From Toxonevra muliebris (lineage: Eukaryota > Arthropoda > Insecta > Diptera > Pallopteridae): a stretch of DNA of 64,000 bases. The notes under the pieces were generated by a model. That model had not been told where the DNA came from. It saw only the letters and a program-made list of their open reading frames with translations, and did not search any database. The stretch covers positions 88,219,235 to 88,283,234 of the forward strand of contig OY829326.1 of the NCBI GenBank assembly GCA_963691655.1. Direction: 5' to 3'. Of this stretch, positions 46,668 to 59,479 are shown piece by piece (the first letter of the stretch is position 1; the number at the start of each line of letters is the position of its first letter). Position numbers and translations under genes: made by a program.

Positions 46668-47951
46668 ATGTCAGATGAACAACAGCAACAGCAATTGCAG
46701 CAACATAAATCATCCAAAGATTGTTCTACATCAAATACCGCCAATGCCCCACCACGAAAAATAAATATACACGAACTACGTAACCAAGATTATGTTAGTC
46801 GTCTAATGGCAGCCACACCTCCATATTTGTACTCAGCTCCCGTTGGACCAAATAACTTTTTCTTTAGCGATATGTTGCGCTCATTGGTACAAGCGCGCAA
46901 TAATGAAAATGCACGAAATTTGCAACTACAACAATCAGTAGTGTTGTCAAGACGCCCCAGAAAGCGTTCGTGGTCGCAACATCGTCCTTACTATGAAAAT
47001 TTACGTGATCGTAAAGAGATCGAAGAGAAAAAACAATTGACAACGGAAAATGTTGCATCCACATTTAATGTGGAAAAACCTTTAGAACTGACTAATAAAC
47101 CATATTTTCATGTAGCAAACAAATATCAGAAACAAATATCAGATGAAACGTCGAAGCAAGAAACAGAAATAAAGTTGCAAAATGCTGCTGCGAAATCGGC
47201 AACTTTGGAATTCGAACAAACTGAAAACTCGAATTCGGAGGCCGGTGGTGCAATTCTAGATAGATCACTGCACGATACTCCTCCGGCTGCATCTATACCA
47301 CCGCAAGATTTGGTATTACCACCACCGCCACCAGTGTGGTATCCTCCTTTGTATCCACCGTACGGCATTGATCCGTTACACTTTTTTATTGACTTGCGCG
47401 TTTCGGGACACATTTATGATCGTAAAAAGGAAAACATTTCACCACTCACACACAGTGCTGACAATAGTAATCTCAGCAATAACGAATCAGAGTCATCAAC
47501 CAGCATTAATTTGCCCAATAAACAGCGGCATGGTTCTGCTTTTACTGTGCCCATGCCACGCTCAAACGATGGAAAACCACAGACGGCGAATAATCAAAAT
47601 TCAATAGATGCCATCAATCTTACATCATCTGCCATTGCGAGTAAATTTGAAAATTATACGAAGTACTATGATTTAGGTGATACCAAAGAGAATCAACCAT
47701 TATCAAAGAGTAGTGCTAACTACATGCTGCAACATTTGCCGCGCCTATATAGTCAATTTGCTGCACGTGATTTGATTACTTCAAGCGACAACAAATCGGA
47801 ACAGGAACATGATTGTGATGCTGACTCTAATGAATCACCCGATAACTGTGTTGATGTAGAGATAATCGATTCAATTAAGCATCGTATTGAACAAAAGGAC
47901 AGCCGGTGCTCCAGTCCTGATGATGAGGCTTCAGTTACACAAATAGATTAA
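46668..47951 (+). CDS. Unrecognised 427-residue nuclear-type protein, terminal exon
   Basis: I chose the ATG at 46668, which is 25 bases after the splice acceptor. The frame is open further 5', but without an ATG. Visible features: Gln run at residues 5-12; PNNFFFSDMLRSLV at 61-74, whose FFFSDML fits the Groucho-binding eh1 pattern (FxIxxIL) loosely; basic SRRPRKRSWSQHRPYY at 94-109; PLELT at 138-142 and PQDLV at 212-216, weakly like CtBP sites; a PPPPPVWYPPLYPPYG stretch at 218-233; then DPLHFFIDLRVSGHIYDRKK at 235-254, which looks like a conserved core; GSAFTVPMPR at 289-298; Ser/Asn-rich spacers; and an acidic tail (378-427) with DCDADSNESPD and SSPDDE. There is no zinc finger, homeodomain or membrane segment. 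Codon use and length set it apart from all other frames here. A transcriptional regulator is my inference; I do not recognise the family. Confidence 0.8.
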   Translation: MSDEQQQQQLQQHKSSKDCSTSNTANAPPRKINIHELRNQDYVSRLMAATPPYLYSAPVGPNNFFFSDMLRSLVQARNNENARNLQLQQSVVLSRRPRKRSWSQHRPYYENLRDRKEIEEKKQLTTENVASTFNVEKPLELTNKPYFHVANKYQKQISDETSKQETEIKLQNAAAKSATLEFEQTENSNSEAGGAILDRSLHDTPPAASIPPQDLVLPPPPPVWYPPLYPPYGIDPLHFFIDLRVSGHIYDRKKENISPLTHSADNSNLSNNESESSTSINLPNKQRHGSAFTVPMPRSNDGKPQTANNQNSIDAINLTSSAIASKFENYTKYYDLGDTKENQPLSKSSANYMLQHLPRLYSQFAARDLITSSDNKSEQEHDCDADSNESPDNCVDVEIIDSIKHRIEQKDSRCSSPDDEASVTQID

Positions 47952-50098
47952 TATATGAAAAATTAAACATTAATTTAACCCTTTGTTTTCGGAAAATGAA
48001 AATAATACTATTTTCTTAGTTTTTGGCGCTTATTTATTTTACGAAGTAGCCAAGTAACATATTTGAAAAATTAAAAAAAATATGTCAATGACATTCCTAC
48101 TTTCAAAAGTGTCATTCCGTCTTGGAACACTAGGAAAACGAAGGGTTAATATATGTATTATAAAAACATCTTGAATTAAAGTTGGTTTTGTAGCAACATC
48201 AAGCAAAAAATAAGATAAAAATGTAGTTCCACTAACGGATCTAAAGAGAAAGAAGGTGAAGTTTTGGGAATAAACCCACCCCTTTCCGATCAATATTCCA
48301 CACAATTTGATCGTTTGCTCACGGAAAACAAATATTTAAAAAAGACGAAGAAACTGAATGTCCTTCCTCTTCCGCCATCTCTAGATCCACCGGTGTCTCT
48401 ATCTATGAATGTATAAATGCAATAAAGTTAAAAAAAAATTACTTGTAGATGTAGTTTTGTGATGGCCGTTTGAGTTTTGTGTGTGTATAGTATTTATTCT
48501 AAGAAAATGTCGTAAGTATGGTTTTAAATGTTTTTCATCCATAGTCCATGCATTTCGTAAGTATTTTTATGTTAAACCTGGCGATTTTTATAGCACATAC
48601 AGTCATTACTATGTCACCAGCTTTTTATTAGGGTTTTTACAAATTAACAACTCTTTTTTAACAAAATGATCATGTTAAGTAGGAGAGGTCGAAACCAAAA
48701 ACAGGTAGAAATACAATGTGGCTAAGCTATTACGGGCTGCCTGGAGTGAAATTTCTAGAACACTATCATTATAAATTGGGTAGTATACCTAATAGACTTG
48801 CCTCTTTACTTTCAAAATTTGTATTCTTATTAACTTAACCCAAAAAATAGTCATTATGTCTTATCTCAAAAACTTGCAAACTGGAAAAAATTAATGTAAT
48901 ACCAACAACAAATTTTGTTTACACATGATAGTAAAATGAGAAGAAAAAATCTTATTGCAATTAACAGCGGCGTTGCCATGCAGTCAGTAAGGCATTGCCC
49001 CTAATACTTATCTCTGCTATAAAAGGAAAAATATTTATACTTAAATTTTTTTTAAGAGATTTCTTAAGAAATATTTTTTTTTGACAAAGTTGTCAAAATT
49101 TTTGCATCCCGTTGATAGGGATAAAGCTTTTTAAAACGAGACAGTCCGGGCGAAAACGGAACGGTTGGCAACCGTGGTCGGAAAACATCGGTTTTTATGT
49201 TAAAATCCCCATTCTGGATCCGAGAGTGAAAACAATGACGTACTTGATGGATCCTACCAAATAGCAGAAAATAATGCCTAATGGAAAACAACGACTTATA
49301 AATAAAAAAAAAATTCATCAAAAAATAACATTTTAAGATTGCCTTCTAAATTTTCGTATTTGATCCGATAATTTTTCCCCTAAACTTTGTTTTCTGAAGA
49401 ACCGTTCAATCAATCAAGCGGAAAGGTGCACAAACTGAAGGATGAAATAAATTTCCGATGACGACATTTATTAAAAATTCACAATTTAATCCCAGTTTTT
49501 CTGGAAAAAGTTGTTTTTTTAAATTTCAACGGCCGGCGTTTGTTAAAAAAATCATTTTTAAAATAACGTTTAATTCACTAAGATTTATTAATTATCTGAC
49601 GAAACATTTTTCCCCCTTTAATTCGAGATAATTTTTTTCAAGTTTTGCTGTGAAAAGTAAAAAAAAAAAGGAACCGGAACGTATATAACTAAACCACGAA
49701 TCAATTTTTTCCAACCACTTTACTTATATGAATAGCAAAAGTGATGGAGAGGTGGAACAAGGGGTTATGCATTTTTCATTCCTACTTTCAAAATTTAATT
49801 TAAAATCGAAACGACATTTTTGTCAAGTCTCTATTTTGCATTATCAAAATGTTTTAAGAAAACCACATGCCTCTCGTTTTCACTACTCAACCATAATCTC
49901 AATTTTCTTCCTCTTTTCATCAATTCAGTCGCTTCAAACGGATGAATCCGTTGGAGGAAAAGTTCAAATATACTAAAACCAAATATTGCTGTTAATTACC
50001 TTTTAAATGAGTCTAAATTTACAAGGACGCGATAATTCATTATATTTTAAATTCGTTGCTTATCGCAGACAGACATTGACAGATTTACACTTTGGGTC
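47952..50098. other. 3' UTR, then non-coding stretch
   Basis: To about 48440 this is the likely 3' UTR. The rest is AT-rich with no protein-like frame and no repeat matched elsewhere. Confidence 0.45.
48421..48426 (+). terminator. Poly(A) signal AATAAA
   Basis: The first clear AATAAA downstream of the stop codon, about 470 bases on and followed by an A-run. It would give a 3' UTR of roughly 490 bases for the 427-codon gene. Confidence 0.45.
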
Positions 50099-50215
50099 GT
50101 TTACATATTACGTAACGCAATCTTTTACCAATTTTGGCCCCTACCCCCCTGGTCTTAACACGTAACAAATTTGTATTTATGAAATATGCTTTTTTTTAAT
50201 TTGACCTATTTATAT
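50099..50215. repeat. TACGTAA-ended repeat, copy 2 (truncated)
   Basis: GTTTACATATTACGTAACGC, then CCCCTACCCCCCTGG, then TTTATGAAATATGC and TTAATTTGACCTATTTATAT. The last block is shared with 57130-57175. It breaks off where the mariner remnant begins. Confidence 0.6.
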
Positions 50216-51010
50216 AGATCAGTCAATTATTGGCGGGTCATCAAAGATGTGTGTGGCCTGGCATTATCATGGTGGAACATAACACCTTTTTGTTGGCCAA
50301 TTCTGGTCGCTTTTTCTTGATTGTTTCGTTCAAACGGTTGTGAGCAGTAGAGATCAGAATTAACAGTTTGGCCAGGTTGTTTCAGCTTTTTATAGATAAT
50401 TCCCTTTCAATTACATCAAACACTCAACATAACCTTGTTTGCCGTCAATCCAGGCTTTGCAGTCGTTTGTAGAGGGCACCGGCCTTTGACCATGACTTTT
50501 TTCGTTTGACATTCCCATATTTAATCCATTTTTCATCGTCCGTAATAATTTGTTTCAAAAATGGTTTGATTTCGTTGCGTTTCAGCTGATGATAATTCGG
50601 TCAATCGAATTTCTTTATGTTAATTCATGTGGCACCCAAACATCAAGCTTCTTTGAGAAGCGAGCCTTTTTTAAATGATTCCAAATTGTCATGTGGTTGA
50701 TGTTTAGTGCCTCCGCTATCTCTAGACAGCTTGCGTGCCGGTCTTGCTCCACCAATTGCAAAATTTCATCGGCTTTTTCAGTGACTGGCCGGCCAGAGTG
50801 AGGTGAATCTTTGACATCGAAATTTCCAGAACGGAATCGAGCAAACCAAAATTATAGTACGTTCTATTAAAGCATCATCACCTTAAACCGCACAAAATTT
50901 TCGACATATTTTTGCTGCGTTTTTAGCTTTTTTATAGTAAAAAAAAGCATCACAGAGCGTATTTCTTCAAAAATTTCACTTATTTTTAAATCAATGCAAA
51001 AAATGTAGCC
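50216..51010 (-). pseudogene. mariner transposase, decayed and 3'-truncated
   Basis: The minus strand reads, in order: FVRFKVMML; FWFARFRSGNFDVKDSPHSG and RPVTEKADEILQLVEQDRHA (near 50720-50850); SCLEIAEALNINHMTIWNHL; KKLDVWVPHEL (near 50605-50645); KAWIDGKQGYV; then FHHDNARPHTSL (near 50243-50280), the second catalytic Asp. This is the order of a mariner transposase: two helix-turn-helix parts, the WVPHEL motif and a DDE/D domain. Stops interrupt it, and the segment with the third Asp is missing. It is a different subfamily from the mariner at 29.7 kb. Confidence 0.85.
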
Positions 51011-51829
51011 TAAAATGTCACCTTTTAAACCACACTGATCGGATCAGTGGTATGACCATTAACACCATCTTGTGACAAAAACCGAAAATACTTTTTATAT
51101 GACCCAATTAATGTATTATTTATGCAATATTTTGGTTAGTTTTGCATCTAAGATAGTTTGAATGTTCAACGACTTATAATAAAATTGTCTGCAAAATATT
51201 TTGATGAAACATGTTTCCCCTTTATCTCCTTCACTTATGCGATCTTGTTACATTTCTCACAAGAATCTGTATTCTTAACATTTTAAAAGGATTCAAAAAG
51301 AGCTAATATGTTTCAAAGAAATATTACTCATAAAATTTTACTCTACTCCCATACTTAGCTTAAACTACTCATATGTACGTTCTTAAAAATTTTGAAATAC
51401 CATATACATAAGGTCAATTCACATGGAAAAAATTATTAAAAATTGTTAATAGTTTTTACTGGTAAAGTGTTCACGTACTGTAAAACTTTCAACGAGAAAG
51501 AAAAATGAGAGCTAAGAATGTGAGAGAGAAAAAAATAATTGAAAGTAATTTTGTTGTGTTAAATTTGTTAAAGTGGATTTGTGGTTTGGAAAATGTAAGT
51601 ATTTGTGAATGCGAGTGTGACACACGTAAAGATTTCAACAAATTAGTTTTTAAATAAATTATGTTATAAATCACACAATATTTTTTCGAGCTAAGTTTTG
51701 AATAGTTTTCTGTTCACATACTTTTTCTAATAGGTTTTTCTTTGAGAGAATTTTTTTCTCAATCTTGTCTTTACTATTTTACCCTGAAAGCTTTTTGTAC
51801 ATGGCGATTTTTAAAAAAGTAAACACATA
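51011..51829. other. Non-coding stretch
   Basis: The first 80 bases (CACTGATCGGATCAGTGG and following) may be the 5' UTR or end of the mariner. The rest shows nothing. Confidence 0.4.
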
Positions 51830-53392
51830 CAGTGCCGGACAAAACTAAGGCACGAACTCTTCCTTGTCAACATTTAGTTCAATAAAATTTAAAAATATGC
51901 AAGTATGCACAATTTTTTTTTTGTTTTATAAATTTATGTATTGTTGAAACAAACTTACATTCAAAACTGAGTAACGTTTTTTTTTTTAACTAACATTGCA
52001 CAATATGCCTGAACCTGCCGCGACAAAACTAAAGCACATAATCTTTTTCGCTTATTGTTACAATCAATTGTTAAAAATAAACAACAACAACCATCTTTAA
52101 ACTAGAAACCCGTTATTTTGGAAAACAAAGAGCAGGTTTTAAAAAAATTGGAAGCGTATATAAGTTGTTGGTTATCATTAACCGTCTCGGTTCGCATTTC
52201 AAAATTTCGCATCCCGAAATTGCTCGAAATAAGTATTCTGCACAATTTAGAGAAAATATTCGAAGTGAACTTAATAAACCTGAATCAGTGACATGCATTG
52301 TAAAAAAATTGTGAATTCGCCATTACGTTAATTCTCGAGCTATAAGCCATTTTCGCGCTTCATTAAAAAAGATCCTTTTATATCTTGGAAATAAATTGCG
52401 TTTAAACATATCATACAGGTTTATCCAACGACGAGCTGTGGAGGGGGGCTTAGCAACATACCAAAGTATAAAAAAGCCATTTATTTCTCGAAAGAATCGA
52501 CAGGCAAGGCTCGAATTTGTATCCGCGCACTTTAGCTGAGCTACTGCCAAATGAAAGACCGTACTTCTTACTGATGAATCTATATTTAACACGAAAGGTT
52601 ACGACGGATTAAAGCTAGTGTGCAGACCAAAAAGGCAACGATGAAATCCGCGTTATTTGAAAAGCACCGTATAATACGGGGGAGGCAACGTAGTGCTCTG
52701 GTGATTTTTTCAGACATGGAATCGGCTCAATTCATAAAATAGGACTTATAATGAACCATATGATGTGCAAAGATATTCCCAAGAATGTTATGTTACCTTA
52801 TACTGAGGAAATTCTGCTGTTAATGCATAATTCTGCTGTTAAGTCTACCAGCACGATGACGATCCCAGCACGATGTGTAAAAGAGTGGTTTGTTATCAAT
52901 GAAATCAGTATTTTATAGTGGCCCACCCATTAACTCAATCTCAATCCCAAAAAATGTATAGGAAATTATAGATCGTAAAATTCGGCGCATAAAGGATAAA
53001 AACAAGGATTCCATTTTCTACCAATCGGAGATTGCATGGAATAACATTTCTGTGGACGTTTTGAGCAGTTTTATTGAGTCCATGCCACGTAAATGTGCAA
53101 CAGCTTTGAAAAATAATGGATACGCTACAAAATAGTGGAGAAATCGAACTTTTCTTTTTATGTATTCCATATCTGCTTTAGTTCTGTAGCGCCAATTTTA
53201 TGCATTTTGTTACTTTTGAGTTAATATTTTTATTTTATGTGATAAATAATATTATATTTTTTATATTTTATTATAACGAGTGTATATTCTTACTACATTC
53301 ATAAAAAAAATTTCAGTCCAAGCATGTTTTACAATATTACTGAACAAAATGCAAACAAGGAAGAATCCGTGATTTAGTTTTGTCCGACACTG
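51830..53392 (+). mobile_element. Tc1-like transposon, full length, copy 2 (dead)
   Basis: The same element as 32119-33717: ends CAGTGCCGGACAAAACTAA at the left and, inverted at the right, CAGTGTCGGACAAAACTAA. TA lies at 51828-51829 and 53393-53394. Length is 1,563 bp. The two copies agree closely over most of their length, with differing small indels. Here the first catalytic segment is intact (VLLTDESIFN near 52562-52591), while the third is broken by a stop (WPTH, stop, LNLNP). The start region is also altered. Dead, but independently decayed from copy 1. Confidence 0.9.
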
Positions 53393-53394
53393 TA

Positions 53395-56300
53395 CATACC
53401 TGCATGGATTCAGGAAGAGTGTATTTTCAGATACAACTAAAATAAAAACCTCTCTTAGCCTTTTCCGTATGAGGCTCGGTCCCCCTTGTGGTAAGGTGCC
53501 AGGGTCGTCTACCCATCTATGTTGTACGTTAATTTGCCTTATAACTGTTTTTATTCAGGTCGTTTAAGGTCGTTCTATAGTTCTTGAATTCTCAAATTTT
53601 CAAGACGGTTCTCACTATATGAAAAATCTGAACTATGATTAAGGCTATGAAGGTTTGAAGGAATTAAAATAGCAGACTACTTAGCAAATAAGTACCATGT
53701 TAAATATTGGTTTAGATATTAGGACATTAAAGAAATTGGGCGTGGGCTTTTGAACGTTTTATCTAAATTATTGCTAACATTCATACCACTTGTAAATGTG
53801 AAAATATAAAAAAAATCGAAATTTATTTCCATGTGGATTTAAAAATGGTACACATTGCAGTTTTTCAGCTTCAGTTGAAGTAGGCTGATTTAATTACTAG
53901 TTAAAAATTTGCAAATTCATTGAAAACCATTCATATTGAAAAAAGTCAATGAAATGCATTGAAATCAGAAAACGGAAACGATTTTTTCGCTTTTTTCGAA
54001 TGAGGAATCATTGAATGGTATAAAAATTAATATCCTGGAAAAATCATCAATACGCCACCTATATCATGGAGATGGAGAGTATTCAAGGAACGAAAGAAAC
54101 CACAACGATACGAGAAATTAAATCCCCGGTAGCATTTTTAATTTTGTTTTTTTTGTTTCTTTTTTTTTTTGCCCATTGCGCTCAAAAATTAACGCGACAA
54201 AATTGCTATTTCGCCCTCCAACTCCCTCAAATATGTATGTGTACTAAGGGTGCTCAAATTAAAATTTTTTATCTCGAATGTAAAATCTGAGATTACTCTA
54301 GCCCCCTCAAATAGACAATCGTTAAAATTGGAATCTCATAACTAATGCATTTTTTTAAAGCTTAGAGAATTCCATAAACGATATGACAAAATGTAGCAAC
54401 AAAAAACTATTAAGGTAGCATTTTAAGGCACGCTTGGGAACTAAAGGGTTAAGTAAAAGCAAAAACGTTTTACATACATTAAGTTAAGGAAAACTACAGT
54501 TTTGCATTTATGTACATCATTTCATTACTAAGGTGACAATATGAACAATGAATTTTTCGGTTAAAACTTCTCAAAACTATGATATACTAGAAAAATTCTG
54601 CATCCCAATTCAGATTCACCACAGAAATATGCATAGGAATCCACTGCTTGTTTTCAATTATCTAAAGCCTGGCAGGGCTGTGTTATTTGGGCACCACCAA
54701 TGTTTACTGGCGAATACTTTGTAACACCGCCAAGCGTGCGGCGTACAGTAAATGATTTATGAAATTGCTTTCAGATCTTCATCGTCAATTAAGCACATCT
54801 ACTTTTTTCTTTTTGTATATACGTATGTAAGTATGTATTTACCCTCATCCTCAGTACATACCACTAAATGTTTTTTGGGAATCTGCCACTCGAAGTTAGT
54901 GCTTTTTGCCTGCTGTCATCATAGAGAAAAAACGAACAATTGCTTGCGCCGCAAGCAGTTTGCGTTGATTGTGTGACGAATGCGTGAAGGTTCATCAAAA
55001 ACACCTGCTTGTCAGAAACGCATCATAGTCATAGGAAAACCACCCACCCACCCACCCATCCAACCAACATAATAAACATATTTTATATTATCTACATTAA
55101 TTCACGAAATTTAAATTTTCTGCAAGTGAATATAAATTGGAGGAAATTAATTTGTAAAGATGTTTTGAGCAATAGAAAGGTGGGTAATAATTTTAAAATA
55201 AACAGCCGAAAATCTTTTTAATTATTAATTCTGCGGTATGAAAATAACCGATGTTTCAAAAATAAAAATGTAACCCTTCATAAGCCTTTATAAAATGATT
55301 CTACGCTGCTTACTCCGAAATCGCTTGGCAAATATGTTATCAAACGTAGGTTAACAAGGTAACTGGTAAGTAGCAGTCAACCACCATGGTTGTATAAGCG
55401 ATAACGTGGACTCCACCAGTATGTACCAATCGAAAACTAGTCTGAAATGTGGAGTTTGAAATATTATCAATCGAAAGAACTAGGCCGTAAATTAAATGCC
55501 TTGTCGCAAACGGGTCTTTCTACTCAAGCATTTAACGTTGGAAAACATGCAATCTGTTTAACACTCTTATAAATTCCTCGATTGTAATAGCTAAAACGGA
55601 GTTTGTTAAAATGATTCCAAATCAAAGTAGTGCTTTACCGACGGATTTTTCAACACAACAAATAGAAATGTTATTTGTGAGTTAATAATTATTTTATTTC
55701 GTATTTTTTGTTTTATTTGTTTAATCATTTAACTTATTGTTTTTGAATCAATTTAGAGTCTTAAATGTTTCTCGCAAAAATGAAAAATTTTGTATTATGG
55801 CGATATTGTATTGAATAAGCGATATACATATACCTAAATGTAAGCATTCTGGGCCAAAAAAATATCCAATAAATCAATTTCGTTTACCAAATTAAATTTA
55901 ATAAACAATACTAACAATCATTTTAAACGGCATCATGTTTATATAATATTCAAAATGGCAATTTTGATTTATTGCATAAAAATTTATAGAAGACAAATTG
56001 AAATTCAACCTAATTGCAAGAAATTTTTATATCTAATGGATACAGTACAGTTGACATATTTTTTTCTATTTTTTATCTTCTTAATGTAAAAGGAGTTATG
56101 GGTGGGTGGGTACAAACTTTCAAACGCTTTTGTTATTCATAAATCTTCGCTGAATATCATAATTCATCCACCAACTTTTTGTTTGCTTATTGTCGCTATA
56201 AGATGAGCCAGCTACTCTTTATTACAATATGCATTTCACATATTTAGTAGGGGTTTGTTTTTCTTAAATTTAAACCGTGCGGCTTTTTTTAATCCCCAAG

Positions 56301-57084
56301 GACATGCATAAATAGGAAAAGAGAACACACAATAGAAGCAATACTTCTCATCCTTTATTTTAAATGAAACACATCAATCTGGAAAAAATTTTTGGTTTGT
56401 CATTATATCAATAAAGATTTTTTAAAATAATTGCTTCAAAATTGGTTAATGTTAATTTTAATGGATTTTTAGTGCCAGGAGAAAGTTAAGAATATTGTAA
56501 TATAATGATTTAAATAATTACCTAAAAACTTAATATATTCGGAGTGCAGCTTTCAAATCCTACAAAAATTTGAGTATGTGTTTCCTCAATTTTTTCAATT
56601 AAGTTTTGTTGCTTTCAACAACACAAAAACACAGCGTTTCAATTCCCACCCTGAATACAAAAAAAAAACTAAATTCAAGTAGATAGTGTCTTCGAATCAC
56701 AGCATTGCACAAAGTGTTGGTTTAGCAGATAAAAATAATAAAAGCAAACTAGACTCCACCTCTAAAAATTGAAAAGCTTAGCGTGGGTGGAGATTTTATG
56801 TATTGTGAACTGATTTGGTTTGTTTAGTATGCAGCAACTATGCATTTACATATGTGTGTGTATGTATATTAAAAAATTGGAAAAAATGTTTAGGAAAACT
56901 AAAACGATTTGTTTGTAAAGACTACAAATTTTAAGTTAGGTTATAACGGTTGCCTCGAAAACGAGGCTTATGTACTTATGTCTATAAGCGTTAGCTCATA
57001 GTAGTACCAATTATTTTTTATTTCTTTTTGCATTTAAAAACATTTGGAGCTTTCGTCAAACCTCAATAGTCCGAAAATTCTGAC
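53395..57084. other. Non-coding stretch
   Basis: Contains (CACC)n at 55040-55058, CATA/GTAT simple repeats near 54820-54845, and no protein-like frame. No element could be delimited. A 74-codon ATG frame at 54066 is mostly poly-Phe/Leu from a T-run. Confidence 0.45.
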
Positions 57085-57460
57085 TTTTAAGTAACAAAAC
57101 GGCTCCCCCCCTAATAACGTTAAATTGTTATTTATGAAATTTGCTTTTTTTTTAATTTGACCTATTTATATCAATTTCTTTTGAATCAGTGAACCAATTA
57201 AAAATCCGAATATATATGTTTCCTATCACAATACCTTTCATTTAGTTTCAAGAACAACCGGACATATCTAGCCCGAGATATAATTTTTAAATTATAAAAA
57301 AGTTGAGAAAAATTAAAATATCTCACAAAATTATCCATAAAAAATTTTAGCCATGATTTTCGAATTCAGCGGGAAAATTAATTTTATAAACTAGTGAATT
57401 TTTGAAGTCATCTATATTTGATAGTATAAAACCGATGTTACGTAACGCAGTTGATGATGT
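57085..57460. repeat. TACGTAA-ended repeat, copy 3 (inverted)
   Basis: Inverse orientation to copy 1: GCCATGATTTTCGAATTCAG, then GATAGTATAAAACCGATGTTACG, then TAACGCAGTTGATGA at its right end. It shares the TTAATTTGACCTATTTATAT block with copy 2. A separate scrap of the same family in plus orientation (GAAGTGTTACATGGAGGAAG) lies at 57835-57855. Confidence 0.6.
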
Positions 57461-57829
57461 TGCATATGGATTATGATGAGGGATCTATTGAGAGTAAGCC
57501 CATTAAATTTTTTGATTTAGCGTGCTATTATCCATTCAGAAACCAAATTTCATTCATTTCTGACCAAAACCCTATTTTTGCCCATCATTTATATGGAAAC
57601 GGAGCACTGTGTTTTTACTTGCTGCCGGCCGTAATTTATCGGCTAAGCCGTACTCACTGTAAAAATGAACGACAAACGACATAATATGCATTGAATAACA
57701 TTCAACAGATAAATTTGCTTAAAATAGGATTGTTTAAAATATTATATTCGAGTATTTTTACATCAGCCTCCGAAACAAAAGAAAATATCGTCTAAAAATC
57801 GCCAAACCGCCGGGTGGGTTCAACGATTT

Positions 57830-58375
57830 TTTATGAAGTGTTACATGGAGGAAGGGGAAAAACTCTTAAAAAGAAGTTCTATTTTTCATGCTCGAGTGTA
57901 CGTTCGAGCCTGGTTTTTGTCACCAGATGGAATTAAAGCACCTTATCATTACTTTTTGTTTATGCGTACATTGATAAATTATCAGGATATTGATCGAAAA
58001 ATCAGAATGGTGCTGCGGAAAAATTTGTCACCCACCTCGAGTACTCAGCTCCCCAAACTGTGGCTCTATCATTATTTGATGAAAATGTTCCAAAAAAATC
58101 ATTTTTCTTCGTTTATAAACATCATCTTTTGTAACTCATAGAAATTTTCTATCAGTGCCGGTTTCTTCAACAAAGAACTTTCAACATGGAAAGATGATCC
58201 AAGTTACAAAAATGGAATTGAAAAACTTGAGAAGAAAGTTGTTGTCTATGACGTTGCCAAAAAATGTAAAAATGTGAAACTCATTAAGGAATACAGTAAC
58301 AAAAAATGAAGCTGAGAAACAATTTATTTTACAAATCGTTGCTGAAGACCGAAAAAAATACTCAACTGCTACTAA
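57830..58375 (+). pseudogene. Unassigned coding remnant
   Basis: Protein-like pieces appear in shifting plus-strand frames: AAEKFVTHLEYSAPQTVALS then LFDENVPKKSFFF (near 58014-58110); FFNKELSTWKDDPSYKNGIE then KLEKKVVVYDVAKKCKNVKL (near 58162-58290); and NEAEKQFILQIVAEDRKKYS (near 58307-58367). Codon-level coherence across frames suggests a once-coding element that has acquired frameshifts. I do not recognise the family, and no terminal repeats were found. The 102-codon frame (57833-58141) overlaps it in a different phase. Confidence 0.4.
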
Positions 58376-59335
58376 ATATTTTCTGATAGTGCGAATACAC
58401 GAGAGTAAATTTCGTTGAAATTTAGAATTTCAAATTTAGGTGGACACACGACAAAAAAGGAATTTCATTTAGAATCGAATTTCGTTTTTGACTGATTATA
58501 AGTTTGGAAAAGAAGAAAAATATTTGTGTGTTATTATTATAATTGTTATCTCCGCGGCTTTGTTGTTGTTTCCCCTTACAATTATCGCTGCTAGTTATAC
58601 ATAACTATAAGCAAGTGGCGAATAAAACGCAGCTATTGTTTCAAACGACTTTATCTTCAAATTAAAGATCATTCTTAAAACGATATATAATTCTAAAAAT
58701 TGTTTAAAAATTCGCATCAGTTTGTTATTTATAGTCAAAAATATGTAATAAAATATTTTCCATCTTAACTCCAGTTATTCTGTTTTACATTTTTACCACA
58801 AAAATATTTCAAGAGCAACTATTATGAAAACAAAATGAAAAATGTCAAAAAAATATATCATATTTTCCATGTTTTATACAACCATGTGTTTGAGGGTTGC
58901 TGAGTTACTTTCGGCATTTCAAGTGAATTTCGTTGAAATTTTTGAAAAATTCACAATTGACTCAATAAATATTATTCTTGTAAATAAAAATACGTTTCTT
59001 CTACAGAAGTTATGGGCGATTATATTTTTCATGTTGCTTCAGCAATTGTGCGAATTTACTTTTAAAAAATTTGATTCAGAAGGTTTTCACACAATTTCCT
59101 GAATGTGTCCAAGTAAATAAGAAGAAACAAGAAAATGGTTAAGATAGAGAAGACTATATCGCTTTTCAACGGAGTTAATAGTTGCGTATACTATTTTTCA
59201 ACTTCAAGGCGGTTGAGGGTCACCTAAAAGTTGTCCGATGGAGCTGAAGTTTTACACATCCCGGTTTTTTGTCCATAGACTAAAAACCGGGATGTTATTG
59301 GAAACAGATTAGATTTTGAAAAATTACCTATAGCT
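58376..59335. other. Non-coding stretch
   Basis: An 86-codon ATG frame at 58842-59102 is hydrophobic and AT-driven, with no domain recognised. Nothing else seen. CCGGGATG and ACATCCCGG words near 59255-59295 face each other over about 30 bp. Confidence 0.4.
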
Positions 59336-59478
59336 AAGGGCCTAGGGGTCATCAACCGCGTTACGTAACGTCTATTTTATACTATCGAATACAGATGACT
59401 TCGAAATTACACCAGTTTATAAAATGAATTTTCTCCTGCTGAATTCGTAAATCATGGCTAAAAATTTTGTATGGATCA
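59336..59478. repeat. TACGTAA-ended repeat, copy 4
   Basis: GGGGTCATCAACCGCGTTACG, TAACGTCTATTTTATAC, CCTGCTGAATTCGTAAATCATGG. Same orientation as copy 1, and cut by the LINE tail at about 59480. Confidence 0.65.
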
Positions 59479-59479
59479 T

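Noticed and set aside
46864..47413. Several minus-strand frames opposite the 427-codon gene
   Set aside because: Antisense shadows of the coding exon, one Gly-rich from the proline-rich region.
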